This document shows, one piece after another, positions 38,880 to 52,545 of a stretch of DNA of 64,000 nt. The notes under the pieces are model-generated. The model did no database searches and was not told the DNA's origin. It saw nothing but the letters and a program-made list of their open reading frames with translations. How positions within the stretch are numbered: the first letter of the stretch is position 1; the number at the start of each line of letters is the position of its first letter. Source of the stretch: Tetranychus cinnabarinus (taxonomy: Eukaryota > Arthropoda > Arachnida > Trombidiformes > Tetranychidae); NCBI GenBank assembly GCA_022266195.1, contig WHVY01000002.1, forward strand, positions 11,299,001 through 11,363,000, written 5' to 3'. Position numbers and translations under genes: made by a program.

Positions 38880-39260
38880 AGGTCTTGTCAATTGTCTTGT
38901 CACAATAATGCAAAATAATCCGATGATGAACTAATGAAATCTCATTCAAAAATGAAACTGATTAAAGTCAGTGAAAAATCTCAGCGACTCGCCAGATTTC
39001 AAAGAGCTTTGAATAAATTTAAATCAACTCTTCAACCCTGAGTTGCATTTTGCGCAAGCTTTTGATTCAGATAACAATCTTGAACTTTTTTCATCATCTC
39101 AATGTGGTTAAACTTTTCAATTGTCTTGCCATGATTCAAAATAACCCGATGTGAACCTTGATCTGGCAAAACGTTGATTAAACTTAAGTCATCGCTTTTC
39201 ACGAGATTAAAAAAAATCTTTAGTTTCTCTTGTTGCAATAATAATGCAAAATAAGTAAGC
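38880..39260. repeat. Three short related repeats
   Basis: Words of the form CTTGTC..CA.AATAAT.CAAAATAA.CCGATG occur at about 38886-38935, 39117-39155 and 39226-39256. They resemble an internal part of the inverted repeat pair (near 31115-31150), which suggests decayed fragments of the same repeat family. Confidence 0.4.
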
Positions 39261-40345
39261 TTTGAGTAAAACCTTTGACTGAAAAAAAGGGTAAAAATAA
39301 ATGTCGATAAATCTGAGATTTACAACAATTCCATTCAAAGTCTGCTAATATTAATTTCTTGGTTTTTTAATCATTAATTTTAATCACCTTCATCTGATTT
39401 TTACCTTTTGTTTTTACCTTTACTTTTCTTCGCCTTTGCTAAATAAATGTCGTTTAATTTATTATCACAATCAAAGTAATAACTGTGTTGTGACAATTTT
39501 GCTTTTTTTTAGCTTTTACCTTTTTCTTCCTACTTTCATCTCTATTCTTAATTCACATTTCTCATGCACAAGTTGAATGTGAAACTGAACAATCTAATCA
39601 TTTAATGGTTAAAGCTCAACTAAATTAGGTTGTTGCATGATTAAAAGTAACTTACAGCTTTTGTACTTTTCATCATTTGCTCTTTGCTGAGTTTGATTTA
39701 GTTTTGTTGTAGCATTTACTAATAATTACCTTCATCATCAAGGTAACAAATGTGCAAAACAAAAAATAAATGCGCTCATCATTTCTTAATGAATACCAAA
39801 GGATATAAAAAGATGGGAAGCGAAAAAAAAACTGTTAATCGGATTTACCTTTAGCAAGGTTAAAAGAATTAGCTGAACATTATCATTATAAATGTCAGAA
39901 TTTTGATTTTCTCCAATTTTCTGTTCTTTCTTCTGTTCCCAAGGAATGTGAACAAAACCAAGAATGATAAAGGGAATGGGAAAAAAATCTGTTATTGACT
40001 GTTGGCAAATTGTTTGGTGAAGAGAAGGAAAAATCGATTGAAAATTTGTCGACTTTCATGATTTACTCATGTTGGAAGATGAAGCAAATGACATTTGAAG
40101 ATAAGGATGATTATGATGGTAAAGAGTGCAAGGGAAAAGGTTAACGTTATGCTTCCAATCGAAGGGCATTTAAGGTTTCAACCATTACTGGTATAATATA
40201 ATTTCAAATTGTTACTCCCAATTGGCCAATCAAACACAGAAGGATAGATAAATATACAGTTGTATGTATAAACATGGAGAGACAGGGAGTGAAGTTCAGT
40301 TTGGATTCATTGGAAGATAAGTTGATGGTTCGATGAAATGAGCAT

Positions 40346-40367
40346 GAGAGAGAGAGAGAGAGAGAGA
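40346..40367. repeat. (GA)n microsatellite
   Basis: Eleven uninterrupted GA units. Confidence 0.9.
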
Positions 40368-42247
40368 AGGAAGATGAAGAAAAGTAAAAATCAAGAAAAT
40401 GTGAAGAGAACGACACGAAAAACGAAGAAAAGCAAATTGGTTAAGGAAGGCTGAGGATGAGATCGATATTGAATGACGCTCAATGTGATTCAGTCTTTAC
40501 ATGAACCAAGAGTCTTTCATGTCTGTTGAAAGTTACACAAAGTGAATCGTTGAATCGCCATTTAATCGGTTCATTTTGTAACAGTAACAAGAGCCTTGGT
40601 GAACAGGCAAGAAAAGAGGTTATACAATTGATCGATTTTTTGGGTTTTATAGGACCTTCTTTGAGTCCCTTTTTTCTTTCATCCTCATCTCTATCATCTT
40701 CATCATCATGTGAAAGAGTAACAATATTAGAAAAAGCAAACTAAAGTTAAACTGGGTTTCCAGTTAAACTTTGTTTTTTTTCTTGCTCTTCTTTGTACAA
40801 CTCTGATACTCTGTAATATTAATACACTGTTACTTCATTCTGAGTTTGTTCTGATTTGTTCTGTCTTTTTTACTCTTTCTGTCTCTCTCTCTCTCTCTCC
40901 CTCTCTTACTCATGTCATCTTGTTTGGCATGAATTACAATTGAATGGAGACAAACAAGGAGGAGGGAAAACATGATGATAAAGATGATGAAGAGATGCTG
41001 ATGAAGAGATGGTGGTAAAGATGAAGCAAAATTGGTTCATTGTTAGAGTTACAAAAAAAGGTTCAATGTAAATCATGTTAAAAAGTCTTCCTCTTTTTGC
41101 TTCTCTTGTTTTATTACATCTTTTTTTTGTGTTTTGCTCTTCAATTTTATTCACTTATATTAATGACCTTAGGCAATTACTGAAGCAAAATTTCAAATTA
41201 CATTTGGCAATATTTCGGGTTCCATTTGCTGCCAGTTTATCATGAAACTTGAAAATGAAATAATGACAGGAAAATGAGCGTAAAATGGACATTTTTCTAG
41301 TTTCTTTGCTTTGTGTCCAACAATTACATTGGATAAACAATCCTTTTTTACGGTGAAATTATTTCTTTTTAGACCATTTTTGTGGAGATTGAGTTTTAAA
41401 GAAGCAAGAATTATAAAGAATTTCAGTGGTAAATTTACTCAGATATTACGAAAAGTATAAATAGATAGATTCTGAGGCAGCCTGGTTTGACAAGCCTTTA
41501 GCTAATTTATACTGAAACAGATTGACAAGTGTTGACATAAAATGTTGAGTTGAAATGTATCTGATTTTAACCGATATTCATTTGGTGCAAAATTTTCATT
41601 TTCAAATTGTCAAATATTCCAATTTTCAAATCTCAACTCAATCAATAAACGTTCAAGAAGTTTAAATTGGTAAAAGATTTGGAGTCAAAAATTACAAAAA
41701 ATTCAAATACCATGTAATGTTATTGATAAAAGAAAAATGAAAATTATTTTGTCGTAAAAACATGTCAGTGACTCGATATAATCAATATACTTGATCCGAT
41801 GAAAGTGCCTCTGCTAGGTTTGAAAGACTCAATTGCCTGACTAGACCCAGTCGATGAAATGCACAAGAAAATCAAGGAAAATGAAAAACGTTTTTCACGT
41901 AAAGTGTCTCATCTAATTGACTTAGCTGACCGGCTAAGAGTGACCTGTTAGGTTGAAGGTTCATGTCTCCAGCCTTAACACATGAATGTAAATATGAAAA
42001 AATGTTGCTTTTGTATTGTGATGGGAATGAAAGGTTCAGATTAAATGTGATGAAAGGTAATAATAATAGCTTGATGAGAGTGATGAGAATGATTTTTGTA
42101 ATGAGGTTTACGTTGGCAAAGCAAATGAAGTAAAGAGGAAAAAAAGGAAACATTCATTTTCATTAGGTCGGATTGTCCGGATTCCTCAATGATACCAGGG
42201 AGGTCTCATTATATAGACTCAGAAGAGGAAAAAAAAGCAAGAAGAAG

Positions 42248-42395
42248 ATGAAGTTTTTTTTCCTCATCTTTGTTTCGCTCCTTCATCACCATCTTCTCAG
42301 GGCCGCCCTCAACGTTAACCTTCCCATTCAAAGCATTACAAGCCGTGCCCGTGTCAGCCGTTTCGTGGTGAGGCCTTCCTATCATGCAATTGAAG
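42248..42395 (+). CDS. Candidate first or internal exon of an unknown (possibly secreted) protein
   Basis: The segment 42301-42395 is strikingly GC-richer than its surroundings and is followed by a GTAACAGTAAG donor-like sequence. Read from ATG 42248 it would start MKFFFLIFVSLLHHHLLRAA, a plausible signal peptide, and continue LNVNLPIQSITSRARVSRFV. The same pyrimidine-rich DNA ending CTTCTCAG at 42300 is also an excellent splice acceptor, so the exon may instead be internal, 42301-42395, in the same frame. A TATATAG word lies at about 42210. No partner exon was identified and no family is recognised. Confidence 0.35.
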
Positions 42396-44104
42396 GTAAC
42401 AGTAAGAAGGAACAAGAAGAAGAATGAACAACAAATGCAAGAAAATTAGGGAGCAAAAAATGAAATAATATCATGATGAGGATGAAGAGATGATGAACAA
42501 CGGAACTAGGATGTTTGAAAGAGGCCCTTCCCTTATTAACCATGGTTAATTGTATTTGATGAAAATAAGTTGATGTGTAACAATAAAGATGTTAAACTAA
42601 ATGTTACCAACAGACAATTTGTAAAGGAAAACGCAAACACACAAGAAATGAAGATGATTAAAGTACAGATAGAGTGAGTTAAGAATGATGATATGTGGTT
42701 TACCCTGAAGGTAATAACTGAGATCCCGTCGTTTGCTTTCCTTTCATCACTTACATGGTGGCTTCGCCATCTTTTTGTCTTCAATTTTTTCCATTCAATG
42801 TTTAATTACTTTCTCAAACATAACTGACTTTTCTTGCCTTTTCAACTTGAACAATACATTAACCTCTATAAGCTTTGAAAATTCAATTTTTACTCTTTTT
42901 TCGCTCTTTAAATTGATTCCAATCAAACTCCATGCAAAAATTCAAAGTTCAAACCCAAAGATGATCCAAGGAAATGTCAACTCTCTATACATGAGATTGA
43001 CTCGAATCTTTTTGATTGCGCTTTTGCCGGTTTTCATTTTATCTCATTTTGATGGCCATTGGTATCTGTATTCATGGAAAGGTGAAAGTAAATTTCAATG
43101 GAAAAGGTTAAGTGAATAAACAAAATTGCAGCTTGACGAATTATCGAAGCAGAATTAAAATTAATTGAATTATGTTAGGCTATTCTGCAAACAAAAGAGT
43201 TTCCCTTTTTTCATCTTCTGTTTAAACTTGATTAAATTTTGTGAGCCTTGCTATTCAGCTAAATTCTGGTTAGTCCCGAGTATAGTTTAATCTTTAATCA
43301 ATTGTCCTCAATATTGCCTTTTGATTGCTCACCTTTTAGTCGCTATCAATTTCTGGTTCATTTTTTTATGTAACATTCAAAGTTGACTAATTTTGTCTAA
43401 AACTGCTGTAATTTAGTGTCAACTTTGATGAATGTTCTGGTTTAAGATTCAATTATATCAACATTCATTTCTTTTTGACTGAGCGTTTTGCTTTTCTTCT
43501 GTTCAGTTTCAGACTAAATTGTAATTCTGGTTACTTTAATTGAGAAAAAAGTATTTTTTGGTAACATAGTTGGTCTGACATCTATTGGATTATTTTTCAA
43601 CTCAACTTTAGGTTCACTTTATTTTGGTTCTTGGGGTTACACTGCCATCTATTGTGTTGTCTGTTCAAGCTGTTTTTTAATTGTTACCAAATTTTGGTTC
43701 ATTGTCTTTTTTTGTTATTGTTTAATTATTATTCAGTTATTTCATCAAAGTCTATTAATATCTAATTCACTCATATCTAAGTTGGTGATAGAGTAACTAT
43801 ATTTTTGATTTAAGCAAAATGCCAATTTATAACGATTTCTGTTAATCGTGTTTTGTAACATCTACAGTTTCTTTGATATTTTAAGATTTATTCAAGTTTT
43901 ATGGATTAGCTTTTATTGGAATGAAACCAGGCTCTGGATCAGATAGAGATTGACTGATCTTATTTATGGACCAATTAATTTGGAAAAACTGATTCTAATC
44001 TGTTTTAGTACTGTTTAATTTAATGTTAGTATGGTGTTATGGTTTATCAACAAAATTTGACTGGTTTTATTTTTCCAGAAAAAAAAGACTATAAACATTT
44101 GTTG
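42396..44104. other. Spacer left of the PDE3 gene
   Basis: A+T-rich sequence. An open frame near 42733-43119 has no family resemblance. No gene is supported. Confidence 0.45.
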
Positions 44105-44114
44105 TTTATTTATT
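44105..44114 (-). terminator. Poly(A) signals of the PDE3 gene
   Basis: Two overlapping AATAAA words on the minus strand lie about 130 bases after the stop codon and predict a short 3' UTR. Confidence 0.5.
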
Positions 44115-44242
44115 TTTTTGCCACGATCTCGATGGACCTATTAATTTTTATATTATTATAACAACATTGATACATTTAAATTATACATCATTTTTTGTTT
44201 AGATTGTTTTGCTTTTTATAAAAGTTTTAACAATGATTAATA

Positions 44243-47200
44243 TCAACTTGGATGATTTTCATCACTTATTGATGGCGGTGGCGTTTCTCCAGTTGCACCA
44301 ACTTCTTCCGATTCAACAATATCATGCAAGGGTTGATTTGAACTAAAAACGGGTGTTGATGAATCGTCACTGCTAACTGAAGAAGATTCATTTACATCGT
44401 CGTCATCTGAAGGAGTTTTATTTGCTTCCTCTTTCAAAACGTTAACCCAGTAGCGATAATTTTCCTCTAGATGTTTCGTCTGTAGACAAGTAATCTTTTT
44501 AATTTTTTGTTTCTCTTTTTTCACATCTAAAGCAGAGGAAAGGAAAAAATTGTATTAGAAGGTGAATTCATATCATATGTCGAATGGATTTAAAGTTCAA
44601 CTAACCAGAGGATTTTCTTTCCGATGACTTTCTTCTTTCATTTATTTTCTCCGATGTTATATTTTCCTGAAATTCAATTACTCCCGGAAGAAGGCCAGCT
44701 TCACCATAAATGTTGCACAAAGGCGCAACAAGATGGTTAATAAAAGATTCTTGAAGTCTTGCAAGTTGTGGATGCTTGCGATCCATAAAAGGTGAAATGG
44801 GCAAACCTAAGCTCTCTTCTTCATCACCTTGTTCGTAAAATTCTTCAGCTATCCTGTGAGTCCATTGAAGGTGAATATTTCTTTCCTTGCAAGGGCCGTT
44901 AATATCAGACAATTTTATACACATTTCCATTACTAACAATCTATCAGTTTCGGAAAACCAATCTATTCCAGAACCATCATCACCATTAACCTATTTGATT
45001 GGGATAAATGAATAAACAAAAAATATATTGTTTAAACTGATAAACACAAGACTAGAGTAAATTGAACTAACCTTGGCACTAAATTCAGCTAAAATATCAA
45101 AATGACGCTTCAAATCAGTTGCCAGAATAAACTCAATTACAAGAAAACGGAACCTTTTAAATTCAGCTTTATCCAAAACACGAAGCCAATTGTATTCTTC
45201 TTTTGAAATAAACAAAGACCAAGCAGCTGCTGCATGATGATTCTCTAAAACAGAACGATCATTGTAGAGTATAGCCTGAAAAAAAGGGTAGAAAGAAAAT
45301 GATTAAATATTAAATAAATGGGAAAAGATTGAGATTGAGATAAAGTGTATTACTTGAGCTGAAAAGGTTTGAACTAAAAAAGCATTGGTCCTTCCTGGAT
45401 GATCATAGTCATGCATTGCTGATGCCGTATAAAGAGCCATTATTTCAAGGGCAGGAAAATTGGCTCCCATAATGCCATAACTGTCATCACAAGTTGATAT
45501 GTGTCGTAAATAGCTCTTTGGAAGTGGTCCTATTGAATTTTTTTGTGCTGGAGAATTATCTGAATCTAATGGAATCTGAGGAAATCCAGGAATCTGTTGT
45601 GAAGTTAGGTAATAAACTCCATGTAAAACATCAGCTGCATGCATACGATTATGATCTATTCATGGAGAGAAGAGAAAAATATATATAAGAGAAAAGGTAA
45701 TGAAATGAGAAAACATGATGATTTTATTATTATTCGAGGAACCCATGGAGCATTTCAATTGTTATAGCAAGAAAATGAAACTTACATGGTTTCTCTCTGT
45801 AACCCAATTCTAATGCTCTGAAATAACTGAGAAATTCAACAATTGGTATTCTAAATGCTTCCAATAAACCAGCTTCATAAAAAATTCTGTACGTTAGTTG
45901 ACTTAGAATGGCTCCTTCAGCTGATGAATTGAGCTCAAATATTGGATAATCCCATTCATTGATACGATTAAGTAATGGATCATGAGCAAGGCGTTCAAGA
46001 TTATAAAGCGTATCTGCAATAGGTATGTTTCCGAAAGGATCAACATCAGGTTCCATTGGGGGAGGAGGGGATTTATTTGGCCATGTCGGTTGTGGTTTTA
46101 CCTTGCCACTAGTGTTCAAAGTGCGCAAAGCGATACCACAAAGTAAACAATAAGACCCCTCTTTGGCAGTAACAATGTTTCCTGAGGTGTTATTACTCGC
46201 TGATGGAGCATTTGTCGATGATCCTCCGCCACCAGAGCTTGATAAACTAGATTCGGAAGGACTGGCAGTGGTAACACCTTTAGATACTGATGAAGCCGAA
46301 CGTCTGCCACCACTTCCACCAACAACGACTCCACTAGATAATCTACTATCACTTATGACATTATCATCGACAGTAGTTTCGCTGCCACTAGGACTATCAT
46401 TGCTGCTATCATAATCCGAAGTTAAATTTAATCTAGGAATTGTTTGCTTAAGAATTTGACAAGCTCCAATTGAATATGATGAACCATGATATGGATTTAT
46501 AAAATGTTTATCTGGCATTGGTTCTAATCTTTTATCGGCACGACGGTCATTTGATGGTTGATGTTGCTGTTGGTGAAGATGAGGGGTTAAAGAAGTTGAT
46601 GGTGATGAAAATGATGGTTGATGAGATTGTGATTGTTGTTGAGGTTGATGGTGAATTGGTTGAAATTGTGGTTGTAAATTATGTTGAGGTTGTTTCTGTT
46701 TCTGTTGTTGAGTAAGAGTTGATATGGATGGTGTTTTATTTGATTCAGAGCTATTGTTGAAATGAACATGACTTGGAGAGTTGGCTGGTGAATCAACATG
46801 TTTGTGTGGAAATTTTAAACATTGTAAATCTATTTCGGAAGATGTTTGAATATCACGATTACTATCCAAAGAAGATTGTACAATTGAACCTAGTTTACGA
46901 TCACGTTTCTCACGTAAATGAGACAGAGCGCCCATTGGAAGAGCTGTTGTGGAAAATGATCGACCTCCTTTAACTGGTGGTGGTTTTTCAGATGGACTAA
47001 AAGAAAAATAAAGAGAATTAGCAACAATTAAAAGCGTTAAAAGTTATAAAAAGACAGTTTAATTAAACAGTTACCTCAAAAATGAAGGTGGATGCGGTGA
47101 GTTTGGACTTTGTGCAGATCGAAAATTTGTGCATCTCTTGCGCGATGGTTCCGGCTCAAGAGTTGGCATTCCAGTGGCAGAAGTTGTTGTAGACCAAGTC

Positions 47201-48271
47201 GATGTTGACATCCGTCTGAGTACACTAGGAGGAACATTTCGTCGACCTCGCTAAAGTTAAAGTTTCAAGAAAATGATTGATATCAATAAAAACAGTTTTA
47301 AATAAACGTAAATATGTCTTGAACACATAAACATAAAGTAAATTGTTCAATCGTTAATAGATGGCAGTATTTTCCCTCGTAAAAATTGTTTACAGTTAGT
47401 TAACAATGTTACTCCCTTTATTGATTAATTTGTTTTTGTTTTTATTCAATGATTAATGACAATTGTTAAAATTTTAAATTCTATCTAGATAATTGTCTTT
47501 TTACAAGTTAATCTATTCATTGTATCATGTTCATGTTTCCCAACAGTCTTTATTTTTTACGCAATCAAAATTGTTCAAGGGTCTACAAGTCTATTGTATT
47601 GTATTCAAGTCTAAACAGTTTTTGTGTTACCCTTAGCTATTCATGATCAATGTTTTCATTTTTAATTAATCTTGAGTAAATTGTAACACATTAACTAAAT
47701 TATTTCTAGATTCATCACAGCTACAGGATTGACAAGAAATAAAGGTTTGTCTTGTTTTGATATTTATTAGATGTCAGTCTTCGATCTTGTGAGTAATCAT
47801 TATAAGATCTTAATGATAGTCTTCTTTGATACTTGACTTTTAATGATTGATCATTATTTTGGTTCTTCATCATCTTGATTAATAATGTGAGATAGTAACA
47901 ATAACTGAATATTATATTTGCTAATATAATCATTATCATTCCAGGTTGCTGATATTGATTACCTTACAAGACATGAGTTTTTCACCGGTATAAGGCATCT
48001 CAGATGGTTCTTCAACACTGGCATAGTTGTCTAAAGCAACCGCAGCCCAAGGGGTTGATCTTGATCGATTTGAAACCTGGGAAACTGGAGGTGCCAATAG
48101 AGACGCCACAGCTCGTAGACCAGATATAATATGAGGTGGAAGAGTTGGATCGTTCAACATTTCAGTTACCAAGCCATGTGCTTCAATAATAAGGGCAACA
48201 TCCACTGAAGATCGAGATGATTGCTGCTGTTTATGACCAAAAAGAGAAGAAAATAATTCAATAAATTTCAT
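44243..48271 (-). CDS. PDE3: cGMP-inhibited type 3',5'-cyclic nucleotide phosphodiesterase, PDE3 family (N-terminus uncertain)
   Basis: Seven exons join in frame: 47963-48226 (open to ATG 48271), 47075-47250, 45786-46996, 45354-45655, 45072-45275, 44606-44990 and 44243-44526. This gives 956 residues from ATG 48271. Counting from that ATG, a motif VTEMLNDPTLPPHIISGLRA (about 35-55) and RRMSTSTWSTTTSATGMPTLEP (115-136) match PDE3 regulatory regions; RRMS118 is a likely kinase site. A long Q/H- and S-rich linker follows. The catalytic HD domain has HNRMH (567-571), a PDE3-type insertion, HDYDHPGRTNAF (from 647), NDRSVLENHH, LSDINGP (metal Asp 763) and GLPISPFMDR..LQESF with the invariant Gln. 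PDE3 hydrolyses cAMP and cGMP and is inhibited by cGMP. The N-terminal membrane segments of the family were not found. A strong acceptor ending at 48227 suggests missing upstream exons; alternatively 48271 starts a short soluble form. The tail is acidic and Ser-rich. Confidence 0.92.
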
Positions 48272-51200
48272 TTTCCAAGGAGATTCAATTTAATGTCAGC
48301 TTGTAAACCTCAAAGAAACATCTAAAACCCAAAACATGGATTCTCACATTAATTTGACATTGACCAAGGTTTGGCAGATTTAAACCAGTGTCACCCAAAA
48401 AAAATTAGAATTATCAAAGTGAGATGAAATCTGATAAAATGTGATCCAACTTTTATAACAACAAAACCAGTATGACATTTAATCAAATTTATCATCTGAT
48501 ATTATCAAAAGCAAGTGGTTTAAATCAAGAACTTTAGGGTATATGAAAGTTAATCCATTAGGATGAATATTAATTTTATTCATCAATTAAAATAATGTTT
48601 TGCTATTTTTATCATTTTCTATATTTTATTCAATAACTATTGAATTACAATGATAATAACATTGGTATAACACATAACCCTAATGTATTAGTTACAATCC
48701 TCAATTGAGTTAACCTTTTTCATGTCATTTATTATAAAGGTTCATCCTTGTTACTTTTACTTTACTAACCACCTCTATTAACTGTTCATCAATTTTCAGA
48801 TTAGATTAATCAAGATGATCTTCAAATACAACATGGAGAGGGTGATAATGATAACGATGCATATATACAATGGTTACTTGGAGGGAAAAGATGCAACAGG
48901 AATAACAAGGAAAGGCCAACTTAACCATGGACTCATTAATTTTGACTTTTGATCCAAACCAAGACAAGTTGGTCAAAGTTGGAATATTTATAAAGCAAAA
49001 TTTGGGAAAAAATCAAGAAGCGAATCTTTGTGCCTCTCTGTATTTCCTTTATTACCATCAATACAAATCAAGAGAAACTCGAGACTCAGGAAGATGGCAG
49101 AGAATAAATGAATGAATTTTATACCAATACAAGAAAGCTGTAAAAAGCAAGTATATTTTCAACTAAAGAAGTAAGTTACCCGAACCATTTTATTTAAAGG
49201 TATTATCTTTGAGTGAACCCTAAAATCTAATTTCACCCTATAATCTGTATTTCAGATACCACCACAAGCCAATGAAAAACATATGATCCTGGAAAGCTTC
49301 GCTTCAATTGGATTACTATAAAAATCAACTTTACTTCTTCAACACTCAGTTAATCTCGAGTAATTCAAAATTTGCCATCAAATGTTAATAATGTCCACCG
49401 ATAATGGATTTGTTAGGGTCAATATTTTCTCAATACTTTCTAGATTAACGATTAGTCGCAAGGAAATGATTATTGATACGATCAATCGATGATTGAGAGT
49501 CAATTATCGATTATGAATTAGATGAGCCATTGATAATTTCAAGAAATCGCAACAAATAGTTAATCTTAAATCTCAAGACTTAATTTTTTGCGTTTATAAA
49601 GGCTATGAGAATATTTCAATTTAAAATTTTCCTCTCATTTAATTGAGAAAATATAATATAAACATGAAAGTATCTGAATATAAAGTATCTGTCCCAACTA
49701 TTGACACAATTGAATTTGATTGTGGAGTGCAAAAAATTGTGCCAAAGTAAAAGGCAAAAATAGACTTAGCAATCATAATTTTCATATAATTTCCTTACTA
49801 TTTTTTATTATTATATTGTTATTACCATCATTATTATCATTTTCACGCAAATATTATTGAATTACTTTACCTTCCCTGTCTGCACTCTTTTCACAGTGAA
49901 AAAAACACATTTGAAACTTCTTGCCTTTATTTGCCTTTTTCATTGTATGTAATGTCAGCAGAATCAGATACAGAATTGAGTTTATCTTTTTCTTTGTTCC
50001 CTCTCAGTTCAATTTATTTCACTTTTACCAAATAATACATAATAACATAACAAGAAGATGATGAAAAAGAAAAAATAAAGAAGAGAGAAGAAGAAGAAGA
50101 AAAAATCTAACATTTTTTTCCCTTCTTTTCTAATCTTGAATTCATCATCATTTTACCTGTTTTTTCAATTAAATTAACATCACTTGACTTCATTTATATT
50201 ACATTACATTTGACATTATCAGGTAGCATTCTTGTTTCAATGATAATTAGACCTTTTTGGGTCGATTGTTTTAATTTCACCTGTTTCTCTGACTTGCCAA
50301 TTACTTGTTCAATTATTAAAGTGCAACTAATCAACAGGTAAATTAGTTGATTTGAAACATTTACAACTCATCAGTTGACTACGACCAATTGAGGAGCAAA
50401 CAGACAATCAAAATTCATGTTTAGTTGAGTTGCGTTCAAATCAACATCTGAATCTTGTTAAATAGCCAAAGTGTTCAATTCATTAACCAAGTCTAATCCA
50501 TATATACCAATGGTTATGGTTAACATTTAATGAAAGTTACCATCAATCAAAAGGTAGAGTATAATAACAAAAAAATGTAATCATGAGAAAAGTAAAGTTG
50601 ATACATTTTCAACCTTCAATGGTTATTGTGAATCGAGTTGACTTTTTATCCATTTTGTAACAATCATAATCAACTTTATATAACATGAACAGTTACTCTT
50701 TTCAATTCAATCAATGGTTCAGTGATTAAGATGATTTAAACGTAAAGATTAATAGTGAACCTTGAAAAGTAAAGGTAAGGTTAGGTAAGCAAAATGGAGA
50801 GTAAAAATGTTTACTGTCAACTTGAAGCTTACATTTAGATTTAGCTGATTTTCTAGATGATTAAAGGGTAAAATATGCTGAAATAAGCAGGTAAACACTT
50901 TATTTACATTAAATTGCTTGAATTGGCAAAAAAATATAAATCTAAAAATGACAATTAACGTGAAAAATGTACACACATCTAATGTAATAGTTACCAGATT
51001 CACAGTTGAATAGACACTTGTTGACTTGAATACCGTTGACATTATCAATTTGATTTACATGTGACTATTTCATTTTATTAACTTATATAAAGGCTTTATA
51101 ATAATATTAATTGTTAACATTTAATTGAATATTAACTAGGCAAATTGTTAAAGACAGTTAAAGGTAAAATCAAAATCAAAACCATTAATTACTCCAAGAC

Positions 51201-52545
51201 TTGGTTTTCCCTTGAGTAGACCTTTTTTGGTACATCTTCAATAGACATTAATTATTAACGATGAACATGATTATAATGATAATTATAACTGTTGCTGTCA
51301 AGATGTTTAATCACACCAGATTTGGAAATATTAATTGTTAAATGTAAATCCAATTGCTAGAGAACCAGAATTGGGTTGAACCAAGAAAGGCAAATGTCTT
51401 GAGTGAAGCTTTCGCATAATGGCATTTGTTGAGAGTTGTTTATATGTTTGCGATTAAATCAAATCCATTTAATTGCACTGACTCTGTTGGTGACAAATTC
51501 AATTCAATTAGTTGAACATTGAAATGTAATCAAATCTTTAAGTTTTGTAAATAACCTTTTTTTAAAGGGCCTTTGCTAGATAACAAGTTGAGCGTGTTTT
51601 GCATAAAATCTTAAGGTAAGGTTAACACCGAGTCTTAAATGATGGATGGTTTCAAGTTAATTTAATAGAGGAAAGGGTTTAGTTAAGAAGGTAATAACAA
51701 AAAGCGAAATAGTTAACCAAGTCAATTATGCATCCAACTGTTAATTTTGTCTCAACAAATTAATTCCAATGTAATTTACTTTTATTTACTTGTATACCCT
51801 TTGGGTCTCCTTTTTAAGCTTCCCATTCAATACCTTGAAGCACTTTACTTTTCACTTTACCTCTATTAAGTATTAGTATTATTAGTCCTTCTAGTTGGGT
51901 GTTGATAGTAAATTACCCAAATTATTTTCTTCATGAGGTTTTCTGGTTCATCAGTTTAATTACACCATATCTTGATCCTGGTTTACCAAGAATGATGATC
52001 ATATATTTTGCACCAAAGCCAACAATTGAAAGATGCTTCAAATTATTACATAAGCATACTTAATGCACAACCAATGTTATTAAAGGTAACCTGGTTCACC
52101 TTCAGTCAACCGATTGACTGATACTGTGCCAATAGCATTATGTCAATGATTCTTTGTCATTAAGTATAATTTAAATCGAAGAAGAAGGCTAAGAAAGTTC
52201 TGACCTGTTTATCCAAAACTTGCCGGGACTGGTTTTCGCTCGCTATTTTATGTCGTTTATTCGAAAAGACGCAAAATTTCTTTCATATGACTGATAGTCC
52301 CATGAAGCTTTAATCGAGAAGCTTGAAATCAACTGTGATTTCTTGTAACAAAATATTGGATCCATAAGAGGTGACAAAAATGGTTTATTATGGTTTAATT
52401 AATACAAAGTATGCTATCAATTGAGCGTATAACGTCAACTTTTTTCAGTTACTTGAAATTATTCTGTCATATACTTTCATTAAATCATAGCTTGAGTCAA
52501 TAGATGAAATTCCATGCATGCTACTGATAAACCTAATTTCATGTA
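48272..52545. other. Upstream flank of PDE3, no exon recognised
   Basis: I looked for hydrophobic N-terminal PDE3 exons on the minus strand. The only hydrophobic frame (50749-51048) is A+T-driven without splice support or resemblance. The region has T/A-rich runs, GAAGAA repeats near 50090 and scattered AGGTAA words. Confidence 0.45.

Larger units (their letters stand above)
36272..42247. other. Gene-poor region with simple repeats
   Basis: Long open frames near 36390-36810 and 37555-38285 are low-complexity runs from ATC/GAT and CTT repeats and have no family resemblance. Repeated 35-base words occur at 38880-39260 and a GA microsatellite at 40346-40367. Confidence 0.5.

Noticed and set aside
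46116..46799. Open frames on both strands over the third PDE3 exon
   Set aside because: Shadows of the PDE3 linker: the simple Q/H/S-rich coding sequence keeps other frames open.
50749..51048. Hydrophobic minus-strand frame as a possible PDE3 membrane exon
   Set aside because: No acceptor or donor in a compatible phase was evident and the hydrophobicity follows from A+T-rich DNA.
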